In this document: positions 1 through 5,093 of the stretch, piece by piece
How positions within the stretch are numbered: position 1 is the stretch's first letter
Layout of the letters: the number at the start of each line of letters is the position of its first letter
Origin: Oscillospiraceae bacterium
Lineage (GTDB): Bacteria > Bacillota > Clostridia > Oscillospirales > Acutalibacteraceae
Length of the DNA: 6,188 nt
Assembly: GCA_003520555.1 (NCBI GenBank)
Contig: DOUO01000023.1
Coordinates: forward strand, 1-6,188
Reading direction: 5' to 3'
The notes under the pieces: generated by a model
Database searches by the model: none
The model's input: only the letters and a program-made list of their open reading frames with translations
What the model was told of the DNA's origin: nothing
Translations under genes and position numbers: made by a program

Positions 1-164
1 ATGGGACCTAATGCGCAAAGTCCGAAGCAGCCGGTTCTGATAACCTTAACCTCGTCTGCAAGTCCCTTTTTGGCGATTTCAGCCTCCATAGCCTCAATTA
101 TCGCCGCGCTGTTTGAAGAGGTACAACCGGTACCGCCGCAAACAAGTACATTAGAACGATACAT
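1..164 (-). CDS. hydB: HydB/NuoF-like NAD(P)H-binding subunit of bifurcating [FeFe]-hydrogenase, N-terminal fragment
   Basis: Only the first 54 codons are in the window; the gene continues past position 1. The visible part is the N-terminal thioredoxin-like [2Fe-2S] domain: it opens MYRSNVLVCGGTGC, with Cys9 and Cys14, followed by GCFGLCALGP with Cys46 and Cys50, the C-x4-C / C-x3-C ligand set. In full-length HydB/HndC proteins this domain precedes the NuoF FMN/NADH-binding core and a [4Fe-4S] region, and the subunit passes electrons between NAD(H) and the HydA catalytic subunit in the cytoplasm. The ATG at 162-164 is preceded six bases upstream by a perfect AGGAGG (171-176). The stop of the upstream gene lies inside this ribosome binding site, so translation is probably coupled. 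The short fragment alone could belong to any NuoF-like protein with this N-terminal domain, but the hydC and ferredoxin neighbours favour a hydrogenase subunit. Confidence 0.9.
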   Translation of the reverse strand, partial: MYRSNVLVCGGTGCTSSNSAAIIEAMEAEIAKKGLADEVKVIRTGCFGLCALGP

Positions 165-175
165 TATTGCCCTCC

Positions 176-550
176 TTATTTGGTATAACCGCCTATTGTA
201 TATTCGGTTACCACGTTTTTGTTAACAAGGTGATCGTTTACTACCTTTGCAACCTTTTCGGGTGTCATCTTTACGTAGGTTACTTTTTCCTCGCCGGGAA
301 TTTCAACCTCAACTACAGGCTCGTACTGGCAAATGCCGATGCAGCCTGTCTGTGTAACTGTAATACTGTCTGTAAGACCGCGCTTTGCGATTTCCTCGGT
401 AAAAGCGTTAAGAACCGGTCTTGCGCCCGCGGCAATACCGCATGTTGCCATACCAACCAACACACGGGCAGCATTCGGGTTTTCCTTTCTGAGATCAAGG
501 TTAGCCTTAGCCTTGTCTCTGATAGCCTTTAATTCGGCTAAAGATTTCAT
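176..550 (-). CDS. thioredoxin-like [2Fe-2S] ferredoxin-type protein (HndB-like) of the hydrogenase operon
   Basis: A 124-residue cytoplasmic protein. A charged helical N-terminus (residues 1-28, MKSLAELKAI) leads into a thioredoxin-fold [2Fe-2S] domain: VGMATCGIAAGARPV contains Cys37, and TGCIGICQYEP contains Cys70 and Cys74, followed by VVEVEI and a C-terminal helix (MTPEKVAKVVNDHLV). It resembles the HndB-type small subunit found beside NuoE/NuoF-like subunits, and would carry electrons within or next to the complex. Only three cysteines are present; Gly42 stands where a C-x4-C pair would put the fourth ligand. I chose the ATG at 548-550 rather than an in-frame start at 607, because GGAGGT (559-564) sits 8 bases upstream and the longer form would extend 57 bases back into the preceding gene. 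The ATG overlaps the stop of the upstream ATPase gene by ATGA, and its own TAA is embedded in the hydB ribosome binding site. Confidence 0.9.
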   Translation of the reverse strand: MKSLAELKAIRDKAKANLDLRKENPNAARVLVGMATCGIAAGARPVLNAFTEEIAKRGLTDSITVTQTGCIGICQYEPVVEVEIPGEEKVTYVKMTPEKVAKVVNDHLVNKNVVTEYTIGGYTK

Positions 551-1101
551 AATTCTGCACCTCCGTATATAATTTGAGTTTGTTCTTCTAAGTATTGTGT
601 AATCCATTCGATTACGTCCGGTGTGTCAAGGCTGACGCCCTGAAGCACCTCTCTGAGCTCACGCGTATCAAGCGTAAAAGAACCGTTGTCGGTTGAGTGG
701 GTAAACACAAAGTCAATGTCAGGATTACACCTTATTAATATGGAAACGGTTGAGTTAATGTCTCCGAGCGGCGTCATGTCAACATGACTTTTGACATAAT
801 TTGCCGTGGTGCGCGTTCCCTTTCCGACCTGAGACTTAATTTCAAAGCTGCCGCCGGTTTGTTCGGCGGAAAGCTTGAAAAGCGGAACTCCCAAGCCAAC
901 CTTACGCGTGGTTCTTGTGGTAAAAAACGGATCGATTACCTGACTGACCTGTTCTTCGGTCATACCGCAGCCGTCGTCCTCGATTGAAATTGAAAGCAAA
1001 TCATTTTTATTGCTTTCCGTTACGGTTATAGTTACCAAAGAAGCCTCGGCTCGCACCGAGTTTTGGGCAACATCCATAACGTTTAAAGACAGCTCACGCA
1101 T
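547..1101 (-). CDS. soluble GHKL-type ATP-binding protein inside the hydrogenase operon
   Basis: A 184-residue protein with a histidine-kinase-type ATPase domain. Visible motifs are an N-box (LNVMDVAQNSVRA, Asp10 and Asn14), G1 box (EDDGCGM, residues 41-47), F-box (DPFFTTR, 57-63), G2 box (KVGLGVPLFK, 67-76) and a GKGT segment (93-96). The nucleotide-binding fold ends near residue 105. A C-terminal region of about 75 residues follows that I do not recognise. No transmembrane segment, PAS domain or phospho-acceptor histidine domain is present, so it is not a complete sensor kinase. Such an ATPase is commonly found between the NuoE-like and ferredoxin genes of clostridial hydrogenase operons; its role is unknown to me. 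It may be a protein kinase or partner-switching element acting on the complex, or an assembly ATPase. Its ATG shares one base with the hydC stop (TGATG, 1099-1103), and its stop overlaps the next start, so expression is coupled at both ends. Confidence 0.9.
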   Translation of the reverse strand: MRELSLNVMDVAQNSVRAEASLVTITVTESNKNDLLSISIEDDGCGMTEEQVSQVIDPFFTTRTTRKVGLGVPLFKLSAEQTGGSFEIKSQVGKGTRTTANYVKSHVDMTPLGDINSTVSILIRCNPDIDFVFTHSTDNGSFTLDTRELREVLQGVSLDTPDVIEWITQYLEEQTQIIYGGAEL

Positions 1102-1598
1102 CAGTCCTGATATTTCTTAAGAATGTCGTCAACATCATCAACGGTAAGTCTGCCGTAAACGTCTTCGTTAACGGTGATGACGGGCGCAAGTCCGCAAGCG
1201 CCGATGCAGCGGCAGGCTGTAAGCGAAAATTTACCGTCGGGCGTGCACTCTTCGGCATCAATTCCTAACTTTTCGCTGAGCTTGTTGAGAATGTCCCCGG
1301 ATCCCTTTACGTAGCAGGCTGTACCGAGACATACGGAGATGTTGTACTTGCCTTTGGGCGAGAGCGCAAACTGAGAATAGAAGGTTGATACTCCGTAAAC
1401 CTCCTCGAGCGGAACATTAAGACCGTCCGCAACCATCTTCTGAACCTCAATCGGAAGATAGCCGTAGATTTCCTGCGCTTCCTGTAAAACAGGCATTACC
1501 GCGCCCGGATCGTCAATGTTGCGCGCAATAGCTTCCTTGAGCTTTGCTTCCTGCTCAGGCGTTCCCGCAAAGGGAATTGTGCTGATTTTCTTTTGCAT
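1101..1598 (-). CDS. hydC: HydC/NuoE-like [2Fe-2S] subunit of bifurcating [FeFe]-hydrogenase
   Basis: A 165-residue protein, close to the usual NuoE/HndA length. The N-terminal helical part contains the family stretch PGAVMPVLQEAQEIYGYLP (about 31-49) and VYGVSTFYSQF (67-77). The thioredoxin-like domain carries the [2Fe-2S] ligands Cys90 and Cys95 (SVCLGTACYVKG) and Cys131 and Cys135 (CRCIGACGLAPV), so all four are present. It is expected to relay electrons between the NuoF-like subunit and the [FeFe] catalytic subunit in NAD-dependent or ferredoxin-bifurcating hydrogenases; NuoE, HndA and HydC name the same family. It is the first gene of its operon: GGAGGA (1605-1610) lies six bases before the ATG, and a promoter lies about 120 bases upstream. 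A NuoE-like subunit of a formate dehydrogenase would look similar, but the next genes fit a hydrogenase operon. Confidence 0.93.
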   Translation of the reverse strand: MQKKISTIPFAGTPEQEAKLKEAIARNIDDPGAVMPVLQEAQEIYGYLPIEVQKMVADGLNVPLEEVYGVSTFYSQFALSPKGKYNISVCLGTACYVKGSGDILNKLSEKLGIDAEECTPDGKFSLTACRCIGACGLAPVITVNEDVYGRLTVDDVDDILKKYQD

Positions 1599-1620
1599 CG
1601 TTTTTCCTCCCTGAATAAGT

Positions 1621-1649
1621 TTTGTGCTTTTTGTCTAATCCTGCACAAA
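1621..1649. repeat. inverted repeat TTTGTGC/GCACAAA in the hydC leader
   Basis: A perfect 7-bp inverted repeat: TTTGTGC at 1621-1627 and GCACAAA at 1643-1649, separated by 15 bases. It lies 12 bases upstream of the hydC ribosome binding site. On the minus-strand transcript it could form a weak hairpin, or it could be a protein-binding site. A third copy of the motif at 1704-1710 suggests that the heptamer itself is the unit. Confidence 0.45.
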
Positions 1650-1712
1650 TAAAATAAAAATGGCGTATTTTGTCAATTGTACATAAAAAGGTATAGCTCT
1701 ATCGCACAAATA
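1643..1712. repeat. direct repeat of GCACAAATA in the hydC promoter/leader region
   Basis: The 9-mer GCACAAATA occurs at 1643-1651 and again at 1704-1712, 61 bp apart (about six helical turns). The second copy lies close to the predicted transcription start. An inverted partial copy is at 1621-1627. The repeats may be binding sites of a regulator, but in such AT-rich DNA chance cannot be excluded. Confidence 0.4.
1648..1676 (-). promoter_or_regulatory. possible secondary promoter for the hydC operon
   Basis: On the minus strand a perfect -35 TTGACA (1671-1676) is followed after 17 bases by TTTATT (1648-1653), which matches the -10 consensus at four of six positions. Transcription would start near 1641, leaving a leader of about 40 bases. 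The -10 is weak and the upstream promoter at 1722-1750 is the better candidate, so this is only a possible alternative start. Confidence 0.3.
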
Positions 1713-1721
1713 TCAAGGTAT

Positions 1722-1750
1722 ATTATAACACATTCTTGTTATAAAGTCTA
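1722..1750 (-). promoter_or_regulatory. sigma-A-type promoter of the hydC-ATPase-ferredoxin-hydB operon
   Basis: On the minus strand TAGACT (1745-1750; four of six matches to TTGACA) is separated by exactly 17 bases from a perfect TATAAT (1722-1727). Transcription should start near 1715, giving a leader of about 117 bases before the hydC ATG. The spacer and the edge of the -10 are occupied by a perfect inverted repeat (1723-1744), so a DNA-binding protein there would block RNA polymerase directly. Confidence 0.65.
1723..1744. promoter_or_regulatory. operator-like palindrome within the hydC promoter
   Basis: TTATAACA (1723-1730) and TGTTATAA (1737-1744) form a perfect 8-bp inverted repeat around a 6-base spacer, 22 bp in total. 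It fills the -35/-10 spacer and overlaps five bases of the -10. The size and symmetry fit a homodimeric repressor. The arms point the opposite way from the Rex consensus (TTGTTAA-N4-TTAACAA), and I cannot assign a regulator. Confidence 0.5.
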
Positions 1751-1833
1751 TAAGATATTTACCTTTTTAATGTTAAAATCCGACATAATTTTGACCGAAT
1801 TAGGCAAAAAATGGCAATTATTTGTTTGATTAA

Positions 1834-1864
1834 GCAAAATCTGTCATTTCACGGCTGATTTTGC
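1834..1864. repeat. inverted repeat GCAAAATC/GATTTTGC downstream of the PHP gene
   Basis: A perfect 8-bp inverted repeat (1834-1841 and 1857-1864) with a 15-base loop, about 77 bp past the PHP stop codon on the minus strand. It is the only candidate for transcript end structure of the sensor operon, but the stem is AT-rich and is not followed by a T-run, so it does not qualify as an intrinsic terminator. Confidence 0.35.
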
Positions 1865-1940
1865 GTTTGCTCACTGAATTATTTATTATATGGTGATATT
1901 GCCGAATTTTTGTTTTTAATGTTTTTAGGGAATTTTCTAA

Positions 1941-2660
1941 TTATTCAAGCGGCGTATCAAGCGCCTTAATTACGTTTTCCGCGGTAAGCTCCTCCAATTC
2001 AAGAGTGTTTTCCGCGTCGCGCATGTTTTCCAGATAATGCGCGTCCGAGCTTGTGACAATATTCAGCTGATTTAAAATAGGGTGCTGATTTTTCAGGACT
2101 TCAAGCTTGGATTTATCGGCAAGCTCGGCGGTAACAAAACCGCAGTACGGGTCTATTTCACCAAGAACCGATAAAATAGAAAGGCTGTCGCGGTCAATAT
2201 GCGCGGGGTAGCAGATTCCGCCGAACTCTTTTGCCTTTTTGTAAGCGTCCATAATGCTTATAAAGGTAGCGGGCAGAAGCAGGTGTTCAATCTCCCCCGT
2301 TTCCTCGTCAAGCTCGTTCATAATTACCTGTCTGCCGTAGATATCGGGCTTGTTTTTTACCTTGATTCTGTTCGAGTCAACGTAGCTGCTCCAATCAAGT
2401 GCGCGTTCAAGCGTAGGAAAAAGGCAAACCGCGTGAATATCCTCGCTGGTTGTAAGCTCCATGCCCGGGATAACCAGCACGCCGTTTTTCCTGCCTGCCG
2501 CGATTGTTGCTTCGCAGTTAAGGCAAGTATTGTGGTCGGTCAGCGCTATTACGTTGAGTCCCAAAAGGCTTGCCATACCTGTGATATTGTTCGGAGTCAT
2601 ATCCATGTCACCGCAGGGCGACAAACAGGAATGAAGGTGCAAATCATAAAAATATTTCAT
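1941..2660 (-). CDS. PHP-domain metal-dependent phosphoesterase
   Basis: A 239-residue soluble protein of the PHP (polymerase and histidinol phosphatase) superfamily. The metal-site motifs are complete: HxH at His8 and His10 (DLHLHS), Asp42-His43 (ALTDHN), Glu68 (GMELTT), His76 (EDIHAV), His154 (YPAHIDR) and Asp206/His208 (SSDAHY). A di- or trinuclear metal centre that hydrolyses a phosphate ester or phosphodiester is therefore likely; the substrate cannot be read from sequence. Four cysteines lie beside the metal motifs, Cys12 and Cys16 (SCLSPCG) and Cys46 and Cys49 (TCLNC), which is suggestive in a redox operon. It is the last gene of the sensor operon and starts only four bases after the preceding stop. 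No clear Shine-Dalgarno sequence precedes the ATG, so translation probably depends on coupling. It may turn over a nucleotide signal or act on a protein; both ideas are inference. Confidence 0.9.
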   Translation of the reverse strand: MKYFYDLHLHSCLSPCGDMDMTPNNITGMASLLGLNVIALTDHNTCLNCEATIAAGRKNGVLVIPGMELTTSEDIHAVCLFPTLERALDWSSYVDSNRIKVKNKPDIYGRQVIMNELDEETGEIEHLLLPATFISIMDAYKKAKEFGGICYPAHIDRDSLSILSVLGEIDPYCGFVTAELADKSKLEVLKNQHPILNQLNIVTSSDAHYLENMRDAENTLELEELTAENVIKALDTPLE

Positions 2661-2664
2661 GGCA

Positions 2665-2991
2665 TCAAATCAGTGCGCTCAGCTTTTTTGCTACGTTATA
2701 ACTGTTTTCCTCGGTAGAAAGGATGTTTACACCGTGGATTTCAGCCTTTTGTCTTGCGTTTTCATCAAGCGGAGCGTTTTCAACCAAAACAATACAGCTT
2801 ACATCGGCAAGAGTTGCCACCGCGATTGAGTTTATGTTGCCCATAACCGTAAGCCAGGCGCTGTCGGCAGGCGCTCTGCCCATAACCCAGCTTAAAAGGT
2901 CGCCGATGTAGCAATCGTTGATTTCACGGTCAAGCTCGTCGCCTGTGAGTATTTTTAAATCTAATTTTTCCGCGAATTCCTGTACCGTCAT
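2665..2991 (-). CDS. DRTGG-type domain protein, second paralogue
   Basis: A 108-residue soluble protein, apparently a single alpha/beta DRTGG-type domain. The recognisable pattern is an N-terminal helix (MTVQEFAEKLDLKIL), GDELDREINDCYIGDLLSWVM, a buried strand AWLTVMG, SIAVATLADVSCIVLVE, then a C-terminal alpha/beta part ending NILSTEENSYNVAKKL. The literal DRTGG signature is absent. It resembles the product at 4726-5073 over its full length. DRTGG domains occur elsewhere fused to CBS domains or phosphotransacetylase and are thought to be regulatory, without a known reaction. An upstream in-frame GTG at 2998-3000 abuts the AAGGAA directly, so I chose the ATG at 2989-2991, which is preceded by an extended ribosome binding site. 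The gene begins 13 bases after the hydrogenase-like gene ends. A role as adaptor or ligand-binding partner of the sensory hydrogenase is inferred from position only. Confidence 0.85.
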   Translation of the reverse strand: MTVQEFAEKLDLKILTGDELDREINDCYIGDLLSWVMGRAPADSAWLTVMGNINSIAVATLADVSCIVLVENAPLDENARQKAEIHGVNILSTEENSYNVAKKLSALI

Positions 2992-2994
2992 GGG

Positions 2995-3006
2995 GGTCAC
3001 TTCCTT
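2995..3006 (-). promoter_or_regulatory. extended ribosome binding site that decides the start of the DRTGG gene
   Basis: On the minus strand AAGGAAGTGACC matches the 16S-complementary AAGGAGGTGATC at 10 of 12 positions. It ends three bases before the ATG at 2989-2991, and it begins inside the stop codon of the upstream gene. The in-frame GTG that would give a longer protein lies inside this site and so is unlikely to be the start. Confidence 0.6.
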
Positions 3007-4279
3007 ATATTGTATTTTTCAGCTGATCGTATACATTTTGAATTTTGGCTTTAAGCCGGTGAATACAATCGCTTTCCTTTGCCTTTCCCCTTACCATATC
3101 CTCCGCCATCGCGCGGCATGTGGGAGCTCCGCACGAACCGCAGTCAAGTCCGGGCAGTCCGGCAAGGATTTCCTCCATTTCGCTCATCATACTCATTGCT
3201 TTGACAATATCCTCGTCAAGTCTGAATATATCGGCGTCGTATTCAAGCTCATTTTCCCACATCATCATATCAAGCTGCCTTTCCTTGAGATGATTCATGG
3301 AAACAGGCATATATTTTCTTAAATTATGTATCCTTGCCTGAGCTACATAAGGATTTTCAACCGTGAGTACTCCGCCGACGCAGCCGCCGGAACACGCGTT
3401 GAGCTCAATAAACTCAACGTCACGAATATGGTCGTCCTCAAGCTCCTCAAGCACTCGGATTACATTTTCAATTCCGTCCGCGGCAAGGTACTTGTCGCCG
3501 AGCATCGCCGCCGCTTCACCGCCCGAGGTTGCCCAGCCGATACCCATCAGCCCTGAATGAGCAATAGACTCAACCTCGGTTAAATGATCCATTGCGTGCG
3601 TAAGCTCGGGATATATTTTTGAAATTGCTATAGCGCCGCTTACGGCGGATTTTTCCGAATAGTTTGGCGAATGAACCTCCGTAACCTTTGCGGGGCACGG
3701 CGTAATGAAGAATACGCCGATTTCTTCGTCGGAAAGTCCGGTCGCCTCCTTTGCCTCCGCCCGCGCGATTTTCGCGCTGACCTCCATGGGGGCTTTAAGC
3801 GGCATTACGTTTTTGCAAAGTTCGGGAAAACGGATTTTTATAAGCCGTACAACAGCCGGACACGCCGAGCTGATTATGGGCTTTTTAAGCTTGTTTTCCT
3901 TTATGAGCTTTCTTGTTGCTTCGCTGACAAGCTCCGCTCCCCTTGAAACCTCAAAAACGCTGTCAAATCCGATTTTCCTGAGTCCGGTCAGCACTATATC
4001 AATGTTGTCAAGTCTGTTGAACTGACCAAACAACGCCGGCGCCGGAATTGCTACCTTATATTTATATTTATTTATTTCTTCAAAGGTTGTACTGTGTGCC
4101 TTTTTTGCGTGGTGAGGGCAAATCCTTATGCACTCGCCGCAGTCAATGCACCGTTCGGAAAGGATTTTTGCCTTGCCGCCGTGCACACGGATTGCTTCCG
4201 TGGGGCAGCGCTTAAGGCAGTTGGTGCAGCCGCAGCACAAGTCGGCTTCAAGCTCAACCGAGTGAAAGTATTTACTCAT
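3005..4279 (-). CDS. sensory-type [FeFe]-hydrogenase homologue (HydS-like, no PAS domain)
   Basis: A 424-residue cytoplasmic iron-sulfur protein. Two [4Fe-4S] ferredoxin motifs come first (Cys15, 18, 21, 25 and Cys44, 47, 50, 54). The H-cluster domain (about 75-330) follows with its three signatures altered: SSACPAV (137-143) in place of TSCCPxW, TPCPAKVTE (193-201) in place of MPCxxKxxE, and LNACSGGCVGG (293-303) in place of MACxGGC. The cluster ligands Cys140, Cys195, Cys296 and Cys300 and the partners Lys198 and Glu201 are kept. The proton-transfer cysteine is Ala139, and the two methionines near the cluster are Thr193 and Asn294. A C-terminal Fe-S domain has Cys380, 383, 388 and 405. These changes are those of putative sensory hydrogenases, which bind the H-cluster but have low activity. 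AAGGAG (4285-4290) precedes the ATG by five bases. An H2 or redox sensor is the best reading; a slow catalytic hydrogenase remains possible. Confidence 0.9.
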   Translation of the reverse strand: MSKYFHSVELEADLCCGCTNCLKRCPTEAIRVHGGKAKILSERCIDCGECIRICPHHAKKAHSTTFEEINKYKYKVAIPAPALFGQFNRLDNIDIVLTGLRKIGFDSVFEVSRGAELVSEATRKLIKENKLKKPIISSACPAVVRLIKIRFPELCKNVMPLKAPMEVSAKIARAEAKEATGLSDEEIGVFFITPCPAKVTEVHSPNYSEKSAVSGAIAISKIYPELTHAMDHLTEVESIAHSGLMGIGWATSGGEAAAMLGDKYLAADGIENVIRVLEELEDDHIRDVEFIELNACSGGCVGGVLTVENPYVAQARIHNLRKYMPVSMNHLKERQLDMMMWENELEYDADIFRLDEDIVKAMSMMSEMEEILAGLPGLDCGSCGAPTCRAMAEDMVRGKAKESDCIHRLKAKIQNVYDQLKNTI

Positions 4280-4303
4280 GTCTGCTCCTTTAAATTTGCG
4301 ATT

Positions 4304-4729
4304 TTACTTTACCTTAACGGTTAAATACAGGTTTGTACCTACGCCGAGAGTGGTTTCTATTCTCATATCGTCGGTATATTTTTTTATGTTCGGCAAACCC
4401 ATGCCGGCGCCGAAGCCAAGGTTGCGCACGTTGTCGGGCGCTGTTGAAAAGCCCTCCTGCATTGCCTTGTCAACATCGGCGATTCCGGGGCCGTGGTCGG
4501 CAAGCAGAATTTCAATTTTATCGGGATAAATATCGACGTCGCAGTATCCGCCGTCGGCATGAATAACCATGTTGATTTCCGCTTCGTACATTGCAATGGC
4601 AACGCGTCTTATCGCGTCGCTGTTGAAGCCGAGAGATTTAAGGCGTTTTTTTACAAGGCCGCTTGCTTCGCCGGCACGTGTAAAATCCTCGCCGGAAACC
4701 TCATAATGAAGATGTATTGCGTTGCTCAT
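4304..4729 (-). CDS. anti-sigma-factor/RsbT-like ATP-binding serine kinase domain protein
   Basis: A 141-residue single-domain GHKL ATPase of the anti-sigma regulatory factor type, near the usual length of RsbT/RsbW/SpoIIAB. Motifs are the N-box (AIAMYEAEINMVIHA, residues 44-58, with Glu49 and Asn53), the G1 box (ADHGPGI, 77-83) and a glycine-rich G2 box running into a helix (GFGAGMGLPNIKKYTD, 105-120), then the final strands (GVGTNLYLTV). The G2 stretch looks most like RsbT, a switch kinase that phosphorylates STAS-domain partners. No STAS protein, sigma factor or PP2C phosphatase gene lies in the window, so its target is not local. The start overlaps the stop of the upstream DRTGG gene by ATGA (4726-4729), and GGGGGG (4739-4744) is a possible ribosome binding site. 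The sensory hydrogenase gene follows after 24 bases. It may be the output kinase of the sensor, which is an inference. Confidence 0.9.
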   Translation of the reverse strand: MSNAIHLHYEVSGEDFTRAGEASGLVKKRLKSLGFNSDAIRRVAIAMYEAEINMVIHADGGYCDVDIYPDKIEILLADHGPGIADVDKAMQEGFSTAPDNVRNLGFGAGMGLPNIKKYTDDMRIETTLGVGTNLYLTVKVK

Positions 4730-5073
4730 ACCTTAGTTCCCCCCGACAGACCGTTTGAATACAAAAGACCGCAGGCGGTGAACATTCTGTAGCGGGTTTT
4801 CATCAGGGTAATTCCGCGGCTTTCCGCAAGGCTTATAATGCTTTGATCCGGGTCTTTTCCGCGCACAAAAACAATGCACGCCATGTCCATCATTTCGGCA
4901 GTGCGCACAACCTGCGGGTTAACAAGACCTGTAAGCAGCACCGATTGATCCTTAACAAACGCCAAAACGTCGCTCATCATGTCGGAACCGCAGGCGGTTT
5001 TGATTTCCTGGTTCAAATCGCCCTCACAAATTACTTCACCCTCGAGTATATTGATAATGTCCTTTACAATCAT
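4726..5073 (-). CDS. DRTGG-type domain protein, first gene of the sensor operon
   Basis: A 115-residue soluble protein that is a paralogue of the product at 2665-2991. Shared landmarks in order are the N-terminal helix (MIVKDIINILEGEVI), GDLNQEIKTACGSDMMSDVLAFV, the strand SVLLTGL, VVRTAEMMDMACIVFVRG and the C-terminal alpha/beta unit beginning ESRGITLMKTRYRMFTACGLL. Like its paralogue it lacks the literal DRTGG string, and no catalytic motif is visible. I chose the ATG at 5071-5073: AAGGAAG (5081-5087) lies seven bases upstream, whereas a start at 5115 would extend through this site and the upstream palindrome. It is the promoter-proximal gene and its stop overlaps the start of the RsbT-like kinase, which suggests equal amounts of the two proteins. 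A regulatory or ligand-binding role is likely; the ligand is unknown. Confidence 0.85.
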   Translation of the reverse strand: MIVKDIINILEGEVICEGDLNQEIKTACGSDMMSDVLAFVKDQSVLLTGLVNPQVVRTAEMMDMACIVFVRGKDPDQSIISLAESRGITLMKTRYRMFTACGLLYSNGLSGGTKV

Positions 5074-5093
5074 AGCTTTACTTCCTTTCGTAA

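Larger units (their letters stand above)
1599..1940. other. gene-free regulatory stretch between two co-oriented operons
   Basis: These 342 bp are clearly more AT-rich than the flanking genes and hold no open reading frame that I would support. The left half contains the leader and promoter of the hydC operon, an inverted repeat between -35 and -10, and three GCACAAA-type motifs. The right half should hold the 3' end of the PHP transcript, but I find no classical hairpin followed by a T-run on the minus strand after the TAA at 1941-1943. The only sizeable hairpin is 1834-1864, and it has no T-tract. Partial readthrough from the sensor operon into the hydrogenase operon is therefore possible. 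Confidence 0.7.

Noticed and set aside
1..225. Plus-strand open reading frame of 74 codons at the left edge
   Set aside because: It lies antisense to hydB and the end of the ferredoxin-like gene, whose conserved cysteine motifs and ribosome binding sites show the minus strand is coding.
1723..1744. Rex (NADH-responsive repressor) binding site
   Set aside because: The Rex consensus is TTGTTAA-N4-TTAACAA. Here the arms are TTATAACA and TGTTATAA with six bases between, so orientation and spacing do not fit.
1834..1864. Intrinsic terminator of the sensor operon
   Set aside because: The 8-bp stem is AT-rich, the loop is long and no T-run follows on the minus strand.
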